A stretch of 64,000 bases of DNA from Pseudohoeflea sp964511625 (GCA_964511625.1 CAZEJG010000012.1:20791-84790); one strand, 5' to 3'. Numbered from the stretch's first letter, positions 41,355 through 51,634 are shown. Notes: generated by a model from the letters alone, not told the origin. Numbers and translations are program-made.

Positions 41355-42440
41355 TCAGATCTCCCCGACGCTCTCCTTGGCAACGGAGACCGCTTTCAGC
41401 ACGGCGTGGACCTCGCGGCCAGGCGCCAGGTCGAGTGCGGCCGCCGAACGGCGGGTGATGCGCGCGAGAATGATGTCGTCTCCGACTTCCAGCTGGACAA
41501 GCGCCCCGGGCCCCTCGCCTGCGCGGATCTCCTTAACCCGCGCCGGCAGGATGTTGAGAGCTGAGATGCCTGTCGGCCTTTCACGCGCGATCATCACATC
41601 CTGGGCGAGGAGGCGGATACGCACCGAGGTGCCGGGACTGCCGTTGACATGCGGCAGAAGCAATGGCCCGGCCGATGTCGAAAGCCGCGTCAGGCCGTCG
41701 GTTTCATGCGCCTCGATGCGCGCATTGAGGACCGCGCCGGCCTCGCGCAGCCCGAGCGCATGGGCCGCGGCCGGATCTGAAAACACCTCGGCCGCCTCGC
41801 CGATCGCGGCCACACGGCCGGCATCGATCAGCACCACGGTGGTGGCAAGCCGCGCCACCTCCGACGGCGCGTGGCTGACATAGAGGATCGGCAGCCCGGT
41901 CTCGTCCCTCAGCCGCTCGAAATAGGGCAGGATCTCCGCCTTGCGCGCCTCGTCGAGTGCGGCAAGCGGCTCGTCCATCAACAGGAGACGCGGCTTCGAC
42001 AGGATCGCCCGTCCGAGCGCCACCCGGCTTTTCTCGCCGCCCGAGAGCTTCGCCGGCTGTCGGTCGAGGAGGTTTTCGATGCCGAGAAGATCGACGATCC
42101 GGTCGAACTCAGCTGCGTCCCGGCGTCCGGCAATGCGCGCGCCATAGGTCAGGTTGGAGCGCACGCTCAGATGCGGAAACAGCCGGCCTTCCTGGAACAC
42201 GTAGCCGATCCGCCGCTTGTGCGGTGGCAGGAACAGGCCGGAACCTGTGTCGGTCAGCGTCACCTCGTCGGCGACCACCCGGCCGGCATCCGGCCGCAGC
42301 AGCCCGGCGACCGCGTTGACGATCGTCGTCTTGCCCGATCCCGAACGACCGTAGAGCGCGGTAACGCCGGCGGGCGCTTCGAAATCGACGTCGAGATCGA
42401 AGCCGGGAAAGCGGTGCCGGAGCTTGACGTGCAAACTCAT
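41355..42440 (-). CDS. modC: Molybdate ABC transporter ATP-binding protein ModC
   Basis: The protein has 361 aa. Walker A is GRSGSGKTT, the signature LSGGEKSRVALGRAI and Walker B LLLMDEPLAALD, followed by the ModC-specific C-terminal molybdate-binding TOBE/MOP domain (LPARVKEIRAGEGPGALVQLEVGDDIILARIT). It drives molybdate import. The ATG overlaps the modB stop by 4 bp. It is the last gene of modABC. Confidence 0.96.
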   Translation of the reverse strand: MSLHVKLRHRFPGFDLDVDFEAPAGVTALYGRSGSGKTTIVNAVAGLLRPDAGRVVADEVTLTDTGSGLFLPPHKRRIGYVFQEGRLFPHLSVRSNLTYGARIAGRRDAAEFDRIVDLLGIENLLDRQPAKLSGGEKSRVALGRAILSKPRLLLMDEPLAALDEARKAEILPYFERLRDETGLPILYVSHAPSEVARLATTVVLIDAGRVAAIGEAAEVFSDPAAAHALGLREAGAVLNARIEAHETDGLTRLSTSAGPLLLPHVNGSPGTSVRIRLLAQDVMIARERPTGISALNILPARVKEIRAGEGPGALVQLEVGDDIILARITRRSAAALDLAPGREVHAVLKAVSVAKESVGEI

Positions 42441-43135
42441 GACGCGCCCACCCGCTTGGCCACCAGTCGGGCAATCCATTCCGAGAGCAGCAATGCCGCC
42501 ATGGCGACGAAGACGGCAACGATCACCAGCCGCCCGGCGGCGCCCTCCCCGCCCGGCGCCTGCAACAGGGCGTAGATGGCCGAGGGAATGGTCTGGGTCT
42601 GGCCGGGAATGTTGGAGACGAAAGTGATGGTGGCGCCGAACTCGCCCATCGCCTTGGCGAAGGCCAGGATCGAGCCGGCAAGAATGCCCGGAAGGATCAA
42701 CGGCAAGGTGACGGTCGCGAAAACCCACATGGGCGAGGCACCCAGTGTGCTCGCCGCCCGTTCGAGTTTCGGATCGACCGCCTCGATCGTCAGCCGGATC
42801 GCCCGCACCATTAGGGGGAAGGCCATGATGGCGGCGGCGAGCGCAGCCCCGGTCCAGCGGAAGGCGAAGACGAGACCGAACCAGCGGTCGAGGAAAGCGC
42901 CGATCGAACCCGTGCGCCCGAAGGTCAGCAGCAGCAGATAGCCGGTCACCACCGGCGGAAGCACCAGAGGCAGATGGACGAGACCATTGAGAAGCTGCCG
43001 TCCCGGAAAACGCCAGCGCGCCAGCGCATAGGCGACGAAGATGCCGAGCGGCAGGCTCAAAAGCGTCGCGACGAGCGAAACGCGCAGCGACAGCGCCACC
43101 GCGCGCCATTCATCCGGAGTGAGCCAGTCCGTCAC
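42437..43135 (-). CDS. modB: Molybdate ABC transporter permease ModB
   Basis: The protein has 232 aa and starts with GTG (43135). It has about five to six hydrophobic helices (VALSLRVSLVATLLSLPLGIFVAYALARW) and the permease-ATPase contact loop KLERAASTLGASPMWVFATVTLPLILPG. PLVLPPVVTGYLLLLTFGR is characteristic of ModB/CysT-like permeases. Four bp separate it from the modA stop. Confidence 0.96.
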   Translation of the reverse strand: MTDWLTPDEWRAVALSLRVSLVATLLSLPLGIFVAYALARWRFPGRQLLNGLVHLPLVLPPVVTGYLLLLTFGRTGSIGAFLDRWFGLVFAFRWTGAALAAAIMAFPLMVRAIRLTIEAVDPKLERAASTLGASPMWVFATVTLPLILPGILAGSILAFAKAMGEFGATITFVSNIPGQTQTIPSAIYALLQAPGGEGAAGRLVIVAVFVAMAALLLSEWIARLVAKRVGAS

Positions 43136-43139
43136 GATC

Positions 43140-43913
43140 TCAGTTCAGCACCCTGAAGCCCTGCGCCTCGAAGGCGGCGCGGGCGGTTTCGCCTGAGAGA
43201 GCTTGATAGAACGCCGCATCGGCCTTGTCATGGGCTTCCGTCAGCAGCGCCGCCGGATAGATGATTGCCGGATGCGAATCTGCCGGGAAGGTTCCGACGA
43301 CCGTCACCGCATCGTCGGCGGCGGCATCGGTGGCATAGACGATGCCATAGGGCGCCTCACCGGTCGCCACGAGCCGCAGCGCCGCGCGCACATTGTCGGC
43401 CTGCGCCACCGAAGTCTCTACCGAGTTCCAGAGGCCGAGGGCGGTCAGCGCAGCCTTGCCGTATTGCCCGGCAGGGACGGAATCCACGAGCGCCATGGCC
43501 AGTTTTCGGTCGCCCAACAGACCCGCGAGATCCAGTCCCGCGCCGATCTCCACTTTCGGCGCGTCCTTGCCGTGGGCGATCAGCACGAGAGAATTGCCGA
43601 GGAGATCGCGCCGCATGCCCCCCTTCACGAGGCCTGCCTTCTCGACCTCGTCCATCCAGCCGGGATTGGCGGAGATGAAGACGTCCGCCGGCGCGCCCTG
43701 CATGATCTGCCGGGCAAGCTGGCTCGAACCCGCATAGGAAATGGTCACGCTGTCGCCGGTCTTGGCTTCCCATCTGGTCGCGAAATCGTCGAGCGCCGTC
43801 TTCATCGAGGCGGCAGCGAAGACCACCACCTCCTCGGCATGCGCCGGCGCGGCAGCAAGAACCGATGCAGACAGGCAAAATCCGGCAAGAAGACGCAGGC
43901 AGATCGAACGCAT
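43140..43913 (-). CDS. modA: Periplasmic molybdate-binding protein ModA
   Basis: The protein has 257 aa. The signal peptide MRSICLRLLAGFCLSASVLAAAPAHA is cleaved near residue 26. The mature protein begins EEVVVFAAASMKTALDDF, where the AAS loop binds oxyanion. VTISYAGSSQLARQIMQGAPADVFISAN and YGIVYATDA complete the ModA pattern. It binds molybdate or tungstate. The ATG at 43913 has CCGGAG upstream; an in-frame ATG at 43967 has no signal-peptide logic. Confidence 0.96.
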   Translation of the reverse strand: MRSICLRLLAGFCLSASVLAAAPAHAEEVVVFAAASMKTALDDFATRWEAKTGDSVTISYAGSSQLARQIMQGAPADVFISANPGWMDEVEKAGLVKGGMRRDLLGNSLVLIAHGKDAPKVEIGAGLDLAGLLGDRKLAMALVDSVPAGQYGKAALTALGLWNSVETSVAQADNVRAALRLVATGEAPYGIVYATDAAADDAVTVVGTFPADSHPAIIYPAALLTEAHDKADAAFYQALSGETARAAFEAQGFRVLN

Positions 43914-43928
43914 GGCAATACTCCGGAA

Positions 43929-43954
43929 GCGATATGTTCGGCCGGAAATATTGC
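43929..43954. promoter_or_regulatory. Candidate ModE-type operator upstream of modA
   Basis: GCGATAT (43929-43935) and ATATTGC (43948-43954) form an inverted repeat with one mismatch, 12 bases apart. The length and CGATAT...ATATTG ends resemble known ModE (Mo-box) sites. It lies just upstream of modA and downstream of the modE-like gene. Confidence 0.4.
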
Positions 43955-43978
43955 AAGCCGCACTCATTGGCGCAAGCG

Positions 43979-44356
43979 TTATTTTCCTTCGGACATATCG
44001 GCGAGCAGCGATTGCAGTGCCGAAATCTCGGCCTCCGCTTCGCGCGCCGTGATCTCCTCGATCTTCCGGTAATGGGCGAGCACCGCTTCGCCCACTTCGG
44101 TCAGCGCCGCACCGCCGCCTTTCGCCCCGCCCCGGCTCGAATCCACCAGCTGCTCGCGGTAGCCGCGGTTCATCTCCTCGACCAGGCTCCAGGCGCGCTT
44201 GTAGCTCATCCCCATCGTCCGGCCGGCCGCGGCGATCGAGCCGGTCTTGCGGATATGATCGAGCAGGTCGGCCTTGCCGGGACCGAGCATCACGTCATCG
44301 CCGAAGAAGATGCGGAGCCGCAGACGCGGCGTTGTCGGGGAGGTCTCGTCTGTCAT
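43979..44356 (-). CDS. ModE-type winged-helix regulator lacking molybdate-binding domains
   Basis: The protein has 125 aa. The ModE/LysR-type winged helix is clear: DLLDHIRKTGSIAAAGRTMGMSYKRAWSLVEEMNRGY and GGGAALTEVGEAVLAHYR. The C-terminal di-MOP domain that binds molybdate in full-length ModE is absent, so it can bind DNA but cannot by itself sense molybdate in the classic way. It is directly upstream of modABC on the same strand, with the candidate Mo-box between. Confidence 0.9.
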   Translation of the reverse strand: MTDETSPTTPRLRLRIFFGDDVMLGPGKADLLDHIRKTGSIAAAGRTMGMSYKRAWSLVEEMNRGYREQLVDSSRGGAKGGGAALTEVGEAVLAHYRKIEEITAREAEAEISALQSLLADMSEGK

Positions 44357-44438
44357 GGCGGGACTATTTCACGAGCCGAACCCGCACTGCAACTAGAGCC
44401 GCAACAAACGCCGCCAAGTCTTCAGGAAGACTCGGATT

Positions 44439-45524
44439 TCAAAGCCGGATGGCTTTACCTTTCTCGTCGAACAGACGCACCACCTCGGGCTGGGCGGAAA
44501 GCGCCACGCGCTCGCCACGCTTGACCTCGAGATTGCCGGGCAGCTTGGCCACCAGCGGCTCCTCGGCCTCCGGCCTGTCGATATATATCAACTGGCTCTC
44601 GCCAAGCTGCTCGACCAGCGTCACCGGCCCCTCGAACATCAGCTGTCCCTCGCCGGCGATGTTGAGGTCTTCCGGCCGAACGCCGAACTGCACCGCACCA
44701 CCGGAAACACCCTGGCCGGCGCCGTTCAGGTTGACCTTGTGGCCGCCGTCCGGCTCCACCACCAGCTTGCCGGCTTCGGTCGTCGCTTTTGCCGGCACGA
44801 TGTTCATCGACGGCGAGCCGATGAACTGCGCCACGAACAGGTTGGCCGGCGTATGATAGAGCTCCATCGGCGTTCCCACCTGCTCGACATAGCCGTCGCG
44901 CAGCACCACGATCCGATCGGCGAGCGTCATCGCCTCCACCTGGTCGTGGGTGACGTAGATCATCGTGGTGTCCGCCATCCGCTCCTTGAGCCGCGCAATC
45001 TCGATACGGGTCTGCACCCGGAGCGCCGCGTCCAGATTGGACAACGGCTCGTCGAAGAGGAAGACCCGCGGATCGCGCACGATCGCCCGCCCGATCGCCA
45101 CGCGCTGGCGCTGGCCGCCCGACAACTGCTTGGGCAGCCGGTCGAGATAGGGCGTGATCTGCAGGATATCGGCGGCCTCGCGGACGCGCCGCTTGATCTC
45201 GTCCTGGCCGCCGCCGGCGAGCTTCATGCCGAAGGCCATGTTGTCGTAGACGGTCATGTGCGGATAGAGCGCATAGGACTGGAACACCATGGCGATGCCG
45301 CGTTCGGCCGGCGACTTATGGTTGACCACCTCGTCGTCGAATTCAAGCGTGCCCCCGGAAATATCCTCGAGCCCGGCGATCAGCCGCAACAGCGTGGACT
45401 TGCCGCAGCCCGACGGCCCGACGAAGACGACGAATTCACCCGCCTTGATCTCGAGATTGATCCCGTGCAGCACCTCGAGGCTGCCGAAGGACTTGCGCAC
45501 GTCGGTCAGTTTCAGCTGTGCCAT
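44439..45524 (-). CDS. thuK: Trehalose/maltose ABC transporter ATP-binding protein (ThuK-like)
   Basis: The protein has 361 aa of the UgpC/MalK type. Walker A GPSGCGKST, signature LSGGQRQRVAIGRAI, Walker B VFLFDEPLSNLD and a C-terminal TOBE domain are present. It is the fourth gene after the binding protein and two permeases, the same order as thuEFGK in Sinorhizobium. It should energise uptake of trehalose, maltose and sucrose. No thuA/thuB catabolic genes follow. Confidence 0.88.
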   Translation of the reverse strand: MAQLKLTDVRKSFGSLEVLHGINLEIKAGEFVVFVGPSGCGKSTLLRLIAGLEDISGGTLEFDDEVVNHKSPAERGIAMVFQSYALYPHMTVYDNMAFGMKLAGGGQDEIKRRVREAADILQITPYLDRLPKQLSGGQRQRVAIGRAIVRDPRVFLFDEPLSNLDAALRVQTRIEIARLKERMADTTMIYVTHDQVEAMTLADRIVVLRDGYVEQVGTPMELYHTPANLFVAQFIGSPSMNIVPAKATTEAGKLVVEPDGGHKVNLNGAGQGVSGGAVQFGVRPEDLNIAGEGQLMFEGPVTLVEQLGESQLIYIDRPEAEEPLVAKLPGNLEVKRGERVALSAQPEVVRLFDEKGKAIRL

Positions 45525-45567
45525 CCCAAACTCCTTCCGCGCACGCCGCGCCTTTTCGTCACCCCGA

Positions 45568-46392
<825 letters not shown>

Positions 46393-46394
46393 CG

Positions 46395-47357
46395 TCAGCG
46401 CCCTCCCTCGAGATCGACCCGCGCCACCTTGAGATAGACGATCGTGATGATCCCGATGACGAGGAACAGGAGTGTCGAGGCCGCCGAACCGTAGGCGAAC
46501 TTGTCGAACTGGAAGAGGTTTTCCTGCGCGAAAACGCTCATCGTCCGGGTCTGCGAATTGTTGGGCGTCAGCACATAGATGAGGTCGAAGACGCGCAGCG
46601 CGTCGAGGGCCCGGAAGATCACGGCAACAGCGAGCGCCGGCTTGATCAGCGGCAGCGTGACCTTGAAGAACACCTTGACCGGATGCACGCCGTCGATCTT
46701 GGCCGCTTCGTAGATATCCTGCGGGATCATCTGAAGCCCCGCGAGGATCAGGAGCGCCATGAACGGCGTCGTCTTCCAGATGTCGACGATCAGCACCGCG
46801 ATCATCGCCGTGTCCGCCGAGGCGGTCCAGGCGATGGGCTGCGAGATCAGCCCCAGATGCAGGAACAGGTCGTTGAGGATGCCGAACTGGTCGTTCATCA
46901 TCCAGGCCCACATCTTGGCCGAGACGATGGTGGGGATCGCCCAGGGAATGAGGACGGCGGCGCGCACCAGCCCCCTGCCCTTGAACTCGGCATGCAGCAC
47001 CAGCGCAACGATAGTGCCGAAGATGGTTTCGAAGAAGACAGAGACCACCGAGAAGAAGACGGTGTTGTAGACGGCGTTCCACCATTCGCTATCGGCGAGC
47101 AGCCCGAAATACTCCCCGTCGCCGTCACCGTAATCGACCCATTCGAGATAGTTGGTCAGGCCGATGAAGTCGACGGCGGAGAGATTGTCGAGCGAGGCAT
47201 TGGTGAAGCCGAACCAGATGGTCTTGAGGAGCGGCCATCCGGCGACGAAGGCGAGCACAACCAGCATCGGCGCCAGAAACAGCCAGGACGACCGGATCCG
47301 CTCGCTCCTGAGGTTCGAACGACGCTGCTGCGGCGCCGACCGGCCGTCTGCTGCCAT
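46395..47357 (-). CDS. thuF: Trehalose/maltose ABC transporter permease (ThuF-like, MalF type)
   Basis: The protein has 320 aa. After an Arg-rich cytosolic N-terminus the helices include WLFLAPMLVVLAFVAGWPLLKTIWF and TVFFSVVSVFFETIFGTIVALVL. The EAA loop is DIYEAAKIDGVHPVKVFFKVTLPLIKPAL. A periplasmic loop with DYGDGDGEYFGLLADSEWW resembles ThuF and AglF-type permeases. It follows thuE after 100 bp that contain a hairpin. Confidence 0.9.
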   Translation of the reverse strand: MAADGRSAPQQRRSNLRSERIRSSWLFLAPMLVVLAFVAGWPLLKTIWFGFTNASLDNLSAVDFIGLTNYLEWVDYGDGDGEYFGLLADSEWWNAVYNTVFFSVVSVFFETIFGTIVALVLHAEFKGRGLVRAAVLIPWAIPTIVSAKMWAWMMNDQFGILNDLFLHLGLISQPIAWTASADTAMIAVLIVDIWKTTPFMALLILAGLQMIPQDIYEAAKIDGVHPVKVFFKVTLPLIKPALAVAVIFRALDALRVFDLIYVLTPNNSQTRTMSVFAQENLFQFDKFAYGSAASTLLFLVIGIITIVYLKVARVDLEGGR

Positions 47358-47412
47358 CGATGTTCCTCCCGAAAATCGCCGTTGTACCCGGCGTCACCTC
47401 TCTTGTTGCCGC

Positions 47413-47434
47413 CCCGGCCTCTCCCAAGACCGGG
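47413..47434 (-). repeat. Short hairpin between thuE and thuF
   Basis: CCCGG (47413-47417) pairs with CCGGG (47430-47434) in the gap after the binding-protein gene. It may stabilise the thuE 3' end or lower expression of the downstream genes. The stem is short, so this is tentative. Confidence 0.3.
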
Positions 47435-47457
47435 ACGGGAATTCGGTCAGGTCCGGA

Positions 47458-48720
47458 TCACTCCCAGCCTGAGCCCTTGAGCCGCTTCAGGCGGCCTTCG
47501 AGTTTCTTGAAGTTGGCTTCCGTCTCGCCGGTGCCGGACAGGGAATCATGGACGGCCGTCCAGAATTCCTTGGAAACCTCGTTGTAGCTCCGCTTCGTCG
47601 GCGCCGAGGGACGCGGCACGGCGTTGAGGAAGATCTCCTTCCAGTTCGGGATGATCGGCTGCGCCTCGGCGACATCCGGATCGTCGTAAAGCGCCTCGAT
47701 TGTGGGCAGTCGCGACAGTTCCGTCGCACGCCGCTTCTGGCTTTCCTTCGACGCCAGGAACAGCGCCAGCGCGATCGCCTCGTCGGGGTGCTTGGAATAT
47801 TTGGAGACCGCGAGGTTCCAGCCGCCGAGCGTTGCCGCCGATCCGTCACCGCCCGAAGGCAGCGGCACGACGTCAAACTTGCCCTTCACCGCGGAATCGT
47901 CGCTGTTCGACAGCGAATAGGCATAGGGCCAGTTGCGCATGAAGGCCGAACTTCCGGTCTGCCAGACGCCGCGCGCATCTTCCTCCTTGTAGCCGAGCAC
48001 GCCTTCGGGCGAGATCGTGCCGATCCAGGACTTGGCGGTATTGATCGCCTCGATCGCCTTCGGATTGTTGATGGAAATCGAGCCGTCGGGTTCCACGATC
48101 TGTCCGCCACCAAAGCTCTTCACCCATTCCAGCGCATCACAGGTCAGACCCTCATAGGCTGCCCCCTGAAAGACGAAGCCGTGGAAATCGGAGTTGCCCG
48201 CTTCCCGCTCCTTGTCCTGCACCATCTGGGCGGTGGTCTTCAGGTCGGCCCAGGTCTTGGGCGGCTCGGCGCCGTATTTCTCCAGCAGATCCTTGCGGTA
48301 GTAGAGCGCCGGCGCATCGGTGAACATGGGAATAGCGACGAGCTTGCCGTCGACCGTCTGGGATTCGATGATCGAGGGGAAGTGATCGCCGACCACGTCC
48401 TTGGCGGCCTCGCTCAGATCGAGCAGGTGGTTGGCAAGCTGCGGTGCCCAGATCACGTCGGTTCGATAGACGTCGATGTCGGAGTTGCCCGCCGACAGCC
48501 AGAGCCGGTACTGGCCGAACTGGTCGGTCGTCGACTGCGGCATCTCCACGATCTTGACCGTATTGCCGGTTTGCTCCTCGAAGCGGTCCAGATTGGAGCG
48601 CAACATCTTGATGTCGTCGCCGACGGCGCCGGAGACGATCGCCAGTTCGACAGCCAGCGCGGTCTTGGTCAAAAGAAATGTACCGGCCGCAAGCGCAGCC
48701 AGACCGGTGTGAAGCTTCAT
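47458..48720 (-). CDS. thuE: Trehalose/maltose-binding protein (ThuE-like)
   Basis: The protein has 420 aa. The signal peptide MKLHTGLAALAAGTFLLTKTALA is followed by VELAIVSGAVGDDIKMLRSNLDRFE. As I recall the Sinorhizobium ThuE sequence, the long stretches STTDQFGQYRLWLSAGNSDIDVY, TDVIWAPQLANHLLDL, GVWQTGSSAFMRNWPYAYSL and TLGGWNLAVSKYS align closely. It binds trehalose, maltose and sucrose in the periplasm. It is the first gene of thuEFGK. No LacI-type ThuR gene is adjacent, so regulation may come from elsewhere. Confidence 0.9.
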   Translation of the reverse strand: MKLHTGLAALAAGTFLLTKTALAVELAIVSGAVGDDIKMLRSNLDRFEEQTGNTVKIVEMPQSTTDQFGQYRLWLSAGNSDIDVYRTDVIWAPQLANHLLDLSEAAKDVVGDHFPSIIESQTVDGKLVAIPMFTDAPALYYRKDLLEKYGAEPPKTWADLKTTAQMVQDKEREAGNSDFHGFVFQGAAYEGLTCDALEWVKSFGGGQIVEPDGSISINNPKAIEAINTAKSWIGTISPEGVLGYKEEDARGVWQTGSSAFMRNWPYAYSLSNSDDSAVKGKFDVVPLPSGGDGSAATLGGWNLAVSKYSKHPDEAIALALFLASKESQKRRATELSRLPTIEALYDDPDVAEAQPIIPNWKEIFLNAVPRPSAPTKRSYNEVSKEFWTAVHDSLSGTGETEANFKKLEGRLKRLKGSGWE

Positions 48721-49153
48721 AGCTGTTTCCTCCCTTCAGCTGTGGGCTCCCGCATCTGATGCCAACGCGCCGCATGTTTTTGCGTTCGCGGAGACAAGGG
48801 ACGGATAAGCCCGTCTTCTGCCACGGTATTGAACTGAAACGGGCTGGGCAACCACGTATTGGATAAATTGCTCGCGCGCCGTAGCATTTCGCCTTCGACC
48901 GGCGGAAAAGTGGCGAATAAATCATACAATATAGACCTATAAAATCATATAAATTGCAGTGACTTCGGAGCCGTTTCGCCGAAACTGCTCCCGACAGCTG
49001 GCACACGGATCACGCTACACTGACACGATGCTTCCAGGCGTGCCGGCGCTACGGCTCGCGACCGTTTTCATTGTGCGGATGATTGCTGCAACGCACCGAT
49101 TGCCTTTGGCTTTCGACCGTGCCAAACCGGACGCCCGAGAAAGGATTTTTGCC
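48721..49153. other. Divergent intergenic region between thuE and mmsA
   Basis: 433 bp without a supported gene. The middle, 48915-48958, is very AT-rich and carries two direct repeats, so it probably holds the thuE promoter. On the plus side AAAGGA just before 49154 is the mmsA RBS. No promoter is clear for mmsA. Confidence 0.5.
48919..48954. repeat. Two AAATCATAyAA direct repeats upstream of thuE
   Basis: AAATCATACAAT (48919-48930) and AAATCATATAAAT (48942-48954) start 23 bp apart, about two helical turns, in an AT island of an otherwise GC-rich gap. The spacing suits a regulator that binds direct repeats on one DNA face, or the patch is simply an AT-rich promoter. Confidence 0.4.
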
Positions 49154-50656
49154 ATGCAGACGATCACACACTTCATCAACGGAAGCCCGACCCGGGGCAC
49201 AGCCGAACGCACCCAGCCGGTCTACAATCCGGCCACCGGCAAAGCCGAGAAGGAAGTGATCCTCGCCGCCACCAGCGATGTCGACGAAGCGGTCGCCGCC
49301 GCCAAGGCAGCCTTCCCGGAATGGTCGAAGACGCCGCCGCTGCGCCGCGCGCGCATTCTCGACCGGTTCAAGATGATGCTCTGGGATCGCCTGGACGAAC
49401 TCGCCGCCGCCATCACCGCCGAGCACGGCAAGACCTTCGACGACGCCAAGGGTGAGGTCACCCGCGGGCTCGAGGTCGTCGAGTTTGCGACTGCAGCCCC
49501 GACCTTCCTCAAGAGCGAATTCTCGGAGAACGTAGGCACCGGCGTCGACAGCTTTAACGTCCGCCAGGCGCTCGGCGTGGTCGCCGGCATCACCCCGTTC
49601 AATTTTCCGGCCATGGTGCCGATGTGGATGTTCCCGGTCGCCATCGTCTGCGGCAACACCTTCGTCCTCAAGCCGTCGGAGCGCGATCCGTCCGCCTCGC
49701 TGCTGATTGCCGAATGGCTGAAGGAAGCCGGCCTTCCCGACGGCGTCTTCAACGTCGTTCACGGCGACAAGGTCGCCGTCGACGCGCTGCTCGCACATCC
49801 CGACGTCAAGGCGATCTCTTTCGTCGGCTCGACCCCGATCGCCCAGTACATCTACACCACCGGCACCGCCAACGGTAAACGCGTCCAGGCACTCGGCGGC
49901 GCCAAGAACCACATGATCGTCATGCCCGACGCCGACATGGACATGGCCGCCAACGCCCTGATGGGTGCGGCCTACGGCTCGGCCGGCGAACGCTGCATGG
50001 CGATTTCGGTTGCCGTCCCGGTCGGCGAGAAGACGGCCGATGCGCTGATCGGCAAGCTCAAGCCGATGATCGAGAAGCTCAAGGTCGGTCCCGGCATGGA
50101 CGCCGACAGCGAAATGGGTCCCCTCGTCACCCGCGCCCATCTCGACAAGGTGCGCTCCTATATCGACGCCGGCGTCTCTCAGGGTGCCAAGCTTGTTGTC
50201 GACGGACGCGACTACACCGTCGACAAGCAGGGCTATGAAGAGGGCTTTTTCCTCGGCGCGTCGCTTTTCGACAATGTGACGCCGGATATGTCCATCTATC
50301 GCGACGAAATTTTTGGTCCTGTGTTGTCCGTCGTCCGACGTGAAAGCTACCAGGACGCCGTCGACCTGATCCATGGACACCAGTATGCGAACGGGACTGC
50401 CATCTTCACCCGCGACGGGGATACCGCCAGGGCCTTCCAGCAGGACATCGAGGTCGGCATGGTCGGCATCAACGTTCCCATCCCGGTTCCAATGGCCTTC
50501 CATTCCTTCGGCGGCTGGAAAGCCTCGATCTTCGGCGACCACGCCATGCACGGGATGGAGGGCGTCCGCTTCTTCACCCGCATCAAGACGACGACCCTGC
50601 GCTGGCCGACCGGGCAGCGCACCGACCCCGAATTCAAGATGCCGACGCTCGGATAA
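49154..50656 (+). CDS. mmsA: CoA-acylating methylmalonate-semialdehyde dehydrogenase
   Basis: The protein has 500 aa. The aldehyde dehydrogenase fold starts HFINGSPTRGTAERTQPVYNPATG. The MmsA-specific GVVAGITPFNFPAMVPMWMFPVAIVCGNTFVLKPSERDPS and the catalytic Cys in YGSAGERCMAIS are intact. It converts methylmalonate semialdehyde (valine and inositol catabolism) to propionyl-CoA. The ATG at 49154 has AAAGGA upstream; a longer frame begins at 48959 but is not MmsA-like. purU follows 30 bp later. Confidence 0.95.
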   Translation: MQTITHFINGSPTRGTAERTQPVYNPATGKAEKEVILAATSDVDEAVAAAKAAFPEWSKTPPLRRARILDRFKMMLWDRLDELAAAITAEHGKTFDDAKGEVTRGLEVVEFATAAPTFLKSEFSENVGTGVDSFNVRQALGVVAGITPFNFPAMVPMWMFPVAIVCGNTFVLKPSERDPSASLLIAEWLKEAGLPDGVFNVVHGDKVAVDALLAHPDVKAISFVGSTPIAQYIYTTGTANGKRVQALGGAKNHMIVMPDADMDMAANALMGAAYGSAGERCMAISVAVPVGEKTADALIGKLKPMIEKLKVGPGMDADSEMGPLVTRAHLDKVRSYIDAGVSQGAKLVVDGRDYTVDKQGYEEGFFLGASLFDNVTPDMSIYRDEIFGPVLSVVRRESYQDAVDLIHGHQYANGTAIFTRDGDTARAFQQDIEVGMVGINVPIPVPMAFHSFGGWKASIFGDHAMHGMEGVRFFTRIKTTTLRWPTGQRTDPEFKMPTLG

Positions 50657-50686
50657 GCCGTCGCTGCGGCAATCCAGGAGAGTTTC

Positions 50687-51571
50687 ATGGCATCCTATGT
50701 TCTGACCGTCGCCTGCGAATCCACGCGGGGGATCATCGCTGCGATCTCGACCTATCTGGCCGAGATGAAGTGCAACATCACCGACTCCTCGCAGTTCGAC
50801 GACGAGGTGACGGGCGCCTTCTTCATGCGCGTCTCCTTCGAATCCGAGGGCGGCGTGGCGCGGGAGGAACTGGCCGAGAAGTTTCAGCCCATCGCCGAGC
50901 GCTTCGGCATGAACGCCGAGTTCCACGACCTTTCGATCCGTCCGAAGGTGGTGATCATGGTCTCGCGCTTCGGTCATTGCCTCAACGACATCCTCTATCG
51001 CTGGCGCATCGGCGCCTTGAAGATCGACATCGTCGCGGTGGTCTCCAATCACCTCGACTACCAGAAGGTCGTCGTCAATCACGATCTCCCCTTCTACCAT
51101 GTACCCGTCAGCAAGACGAACAAGGCCTCGGCCGAGGCGCGGATGATGGAGATCGTCGAGGACACCAATGCCGACCTCATCGTGCTCGCCCGCTACATGC
51201 AGGTTCTCTCCGACGACATCTGCCGCAAGATGTCGGGGCGGATCATCAACATCCACCACTCGTTCCTGCCTTCCTTCAAGGGCGCCAACCCCTACAAGCA
51301 GGCCTATGAGCGCGGCGTGAAGTTGATCGGAGCCACCGCCCACTACGTGACCGCCGATCTCGACGAAGGCCCGATCATCGAGCAGGACACCGCCCGCGTC
51401 ACCCACGCCCAGTCGGCGGCCGATTACGTCACCATCGGCCGCGACGTCGAAAGCCAGGTGCTGGCCCGCGCCATCCACGCGCACGCCCAGCAGCGCACCT
51501 TCGTGAACGGCGACCGCGTGGTCGTCTTCCCGCCGAGCCCCGGCGCCTACGCCTCGGAACGGATGGGGTGA
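50687..51571 (+). CDS. purU: Formyltetrahydrofolate deformylase
   Basis: The protein has 294 aa. An N-terminal ACT domain (YVLTVACESTRGIIAAISTYLAEMKCNI) is followed by a formyl-transfer hydrolase domain with the catalytic NIHHSFLPSFKGANPY and the Asp in TADLDEGPIIEQD. It releases formate from 10-formyl-THF to balance one-carbon pools. AGGAGAG precedes the ATG. It sits directly behind mmsA and ahead of a strong terminator. Confidence 0.97.
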   Translation: MASYVLTVACESTRGIIAAISTYLAEMKCNITDSSQFDDEVTGAFFMRVSFESEGGVAREELAEKFQPIAERFGMNAEFHDLSIRPKVVIMVSRFGHCLNDILYRWRIGALKIDIVAVVSNHLDYQKVVVNHDLPFYHVPVSKTNKASAEARMMEIVEDTNADLIVLARYMQVLSDDICRKMSGRIINIHHSFLPSFKGANPYKQAYERGVKLIGATAHYVTADLDEGPIIEQDTARVTHAQSAADYVTIGRDVESQVLARAIHAHAQQRTFVNGDRVVVFPPSPGAYASERMG

Positions 51572-51634
51572 GGAGCGGCGTGCGGCGATTGATTCACGTT
51601 TCGAGCTTTCGCCCGCAAGTGGTTTGGGGATAAG

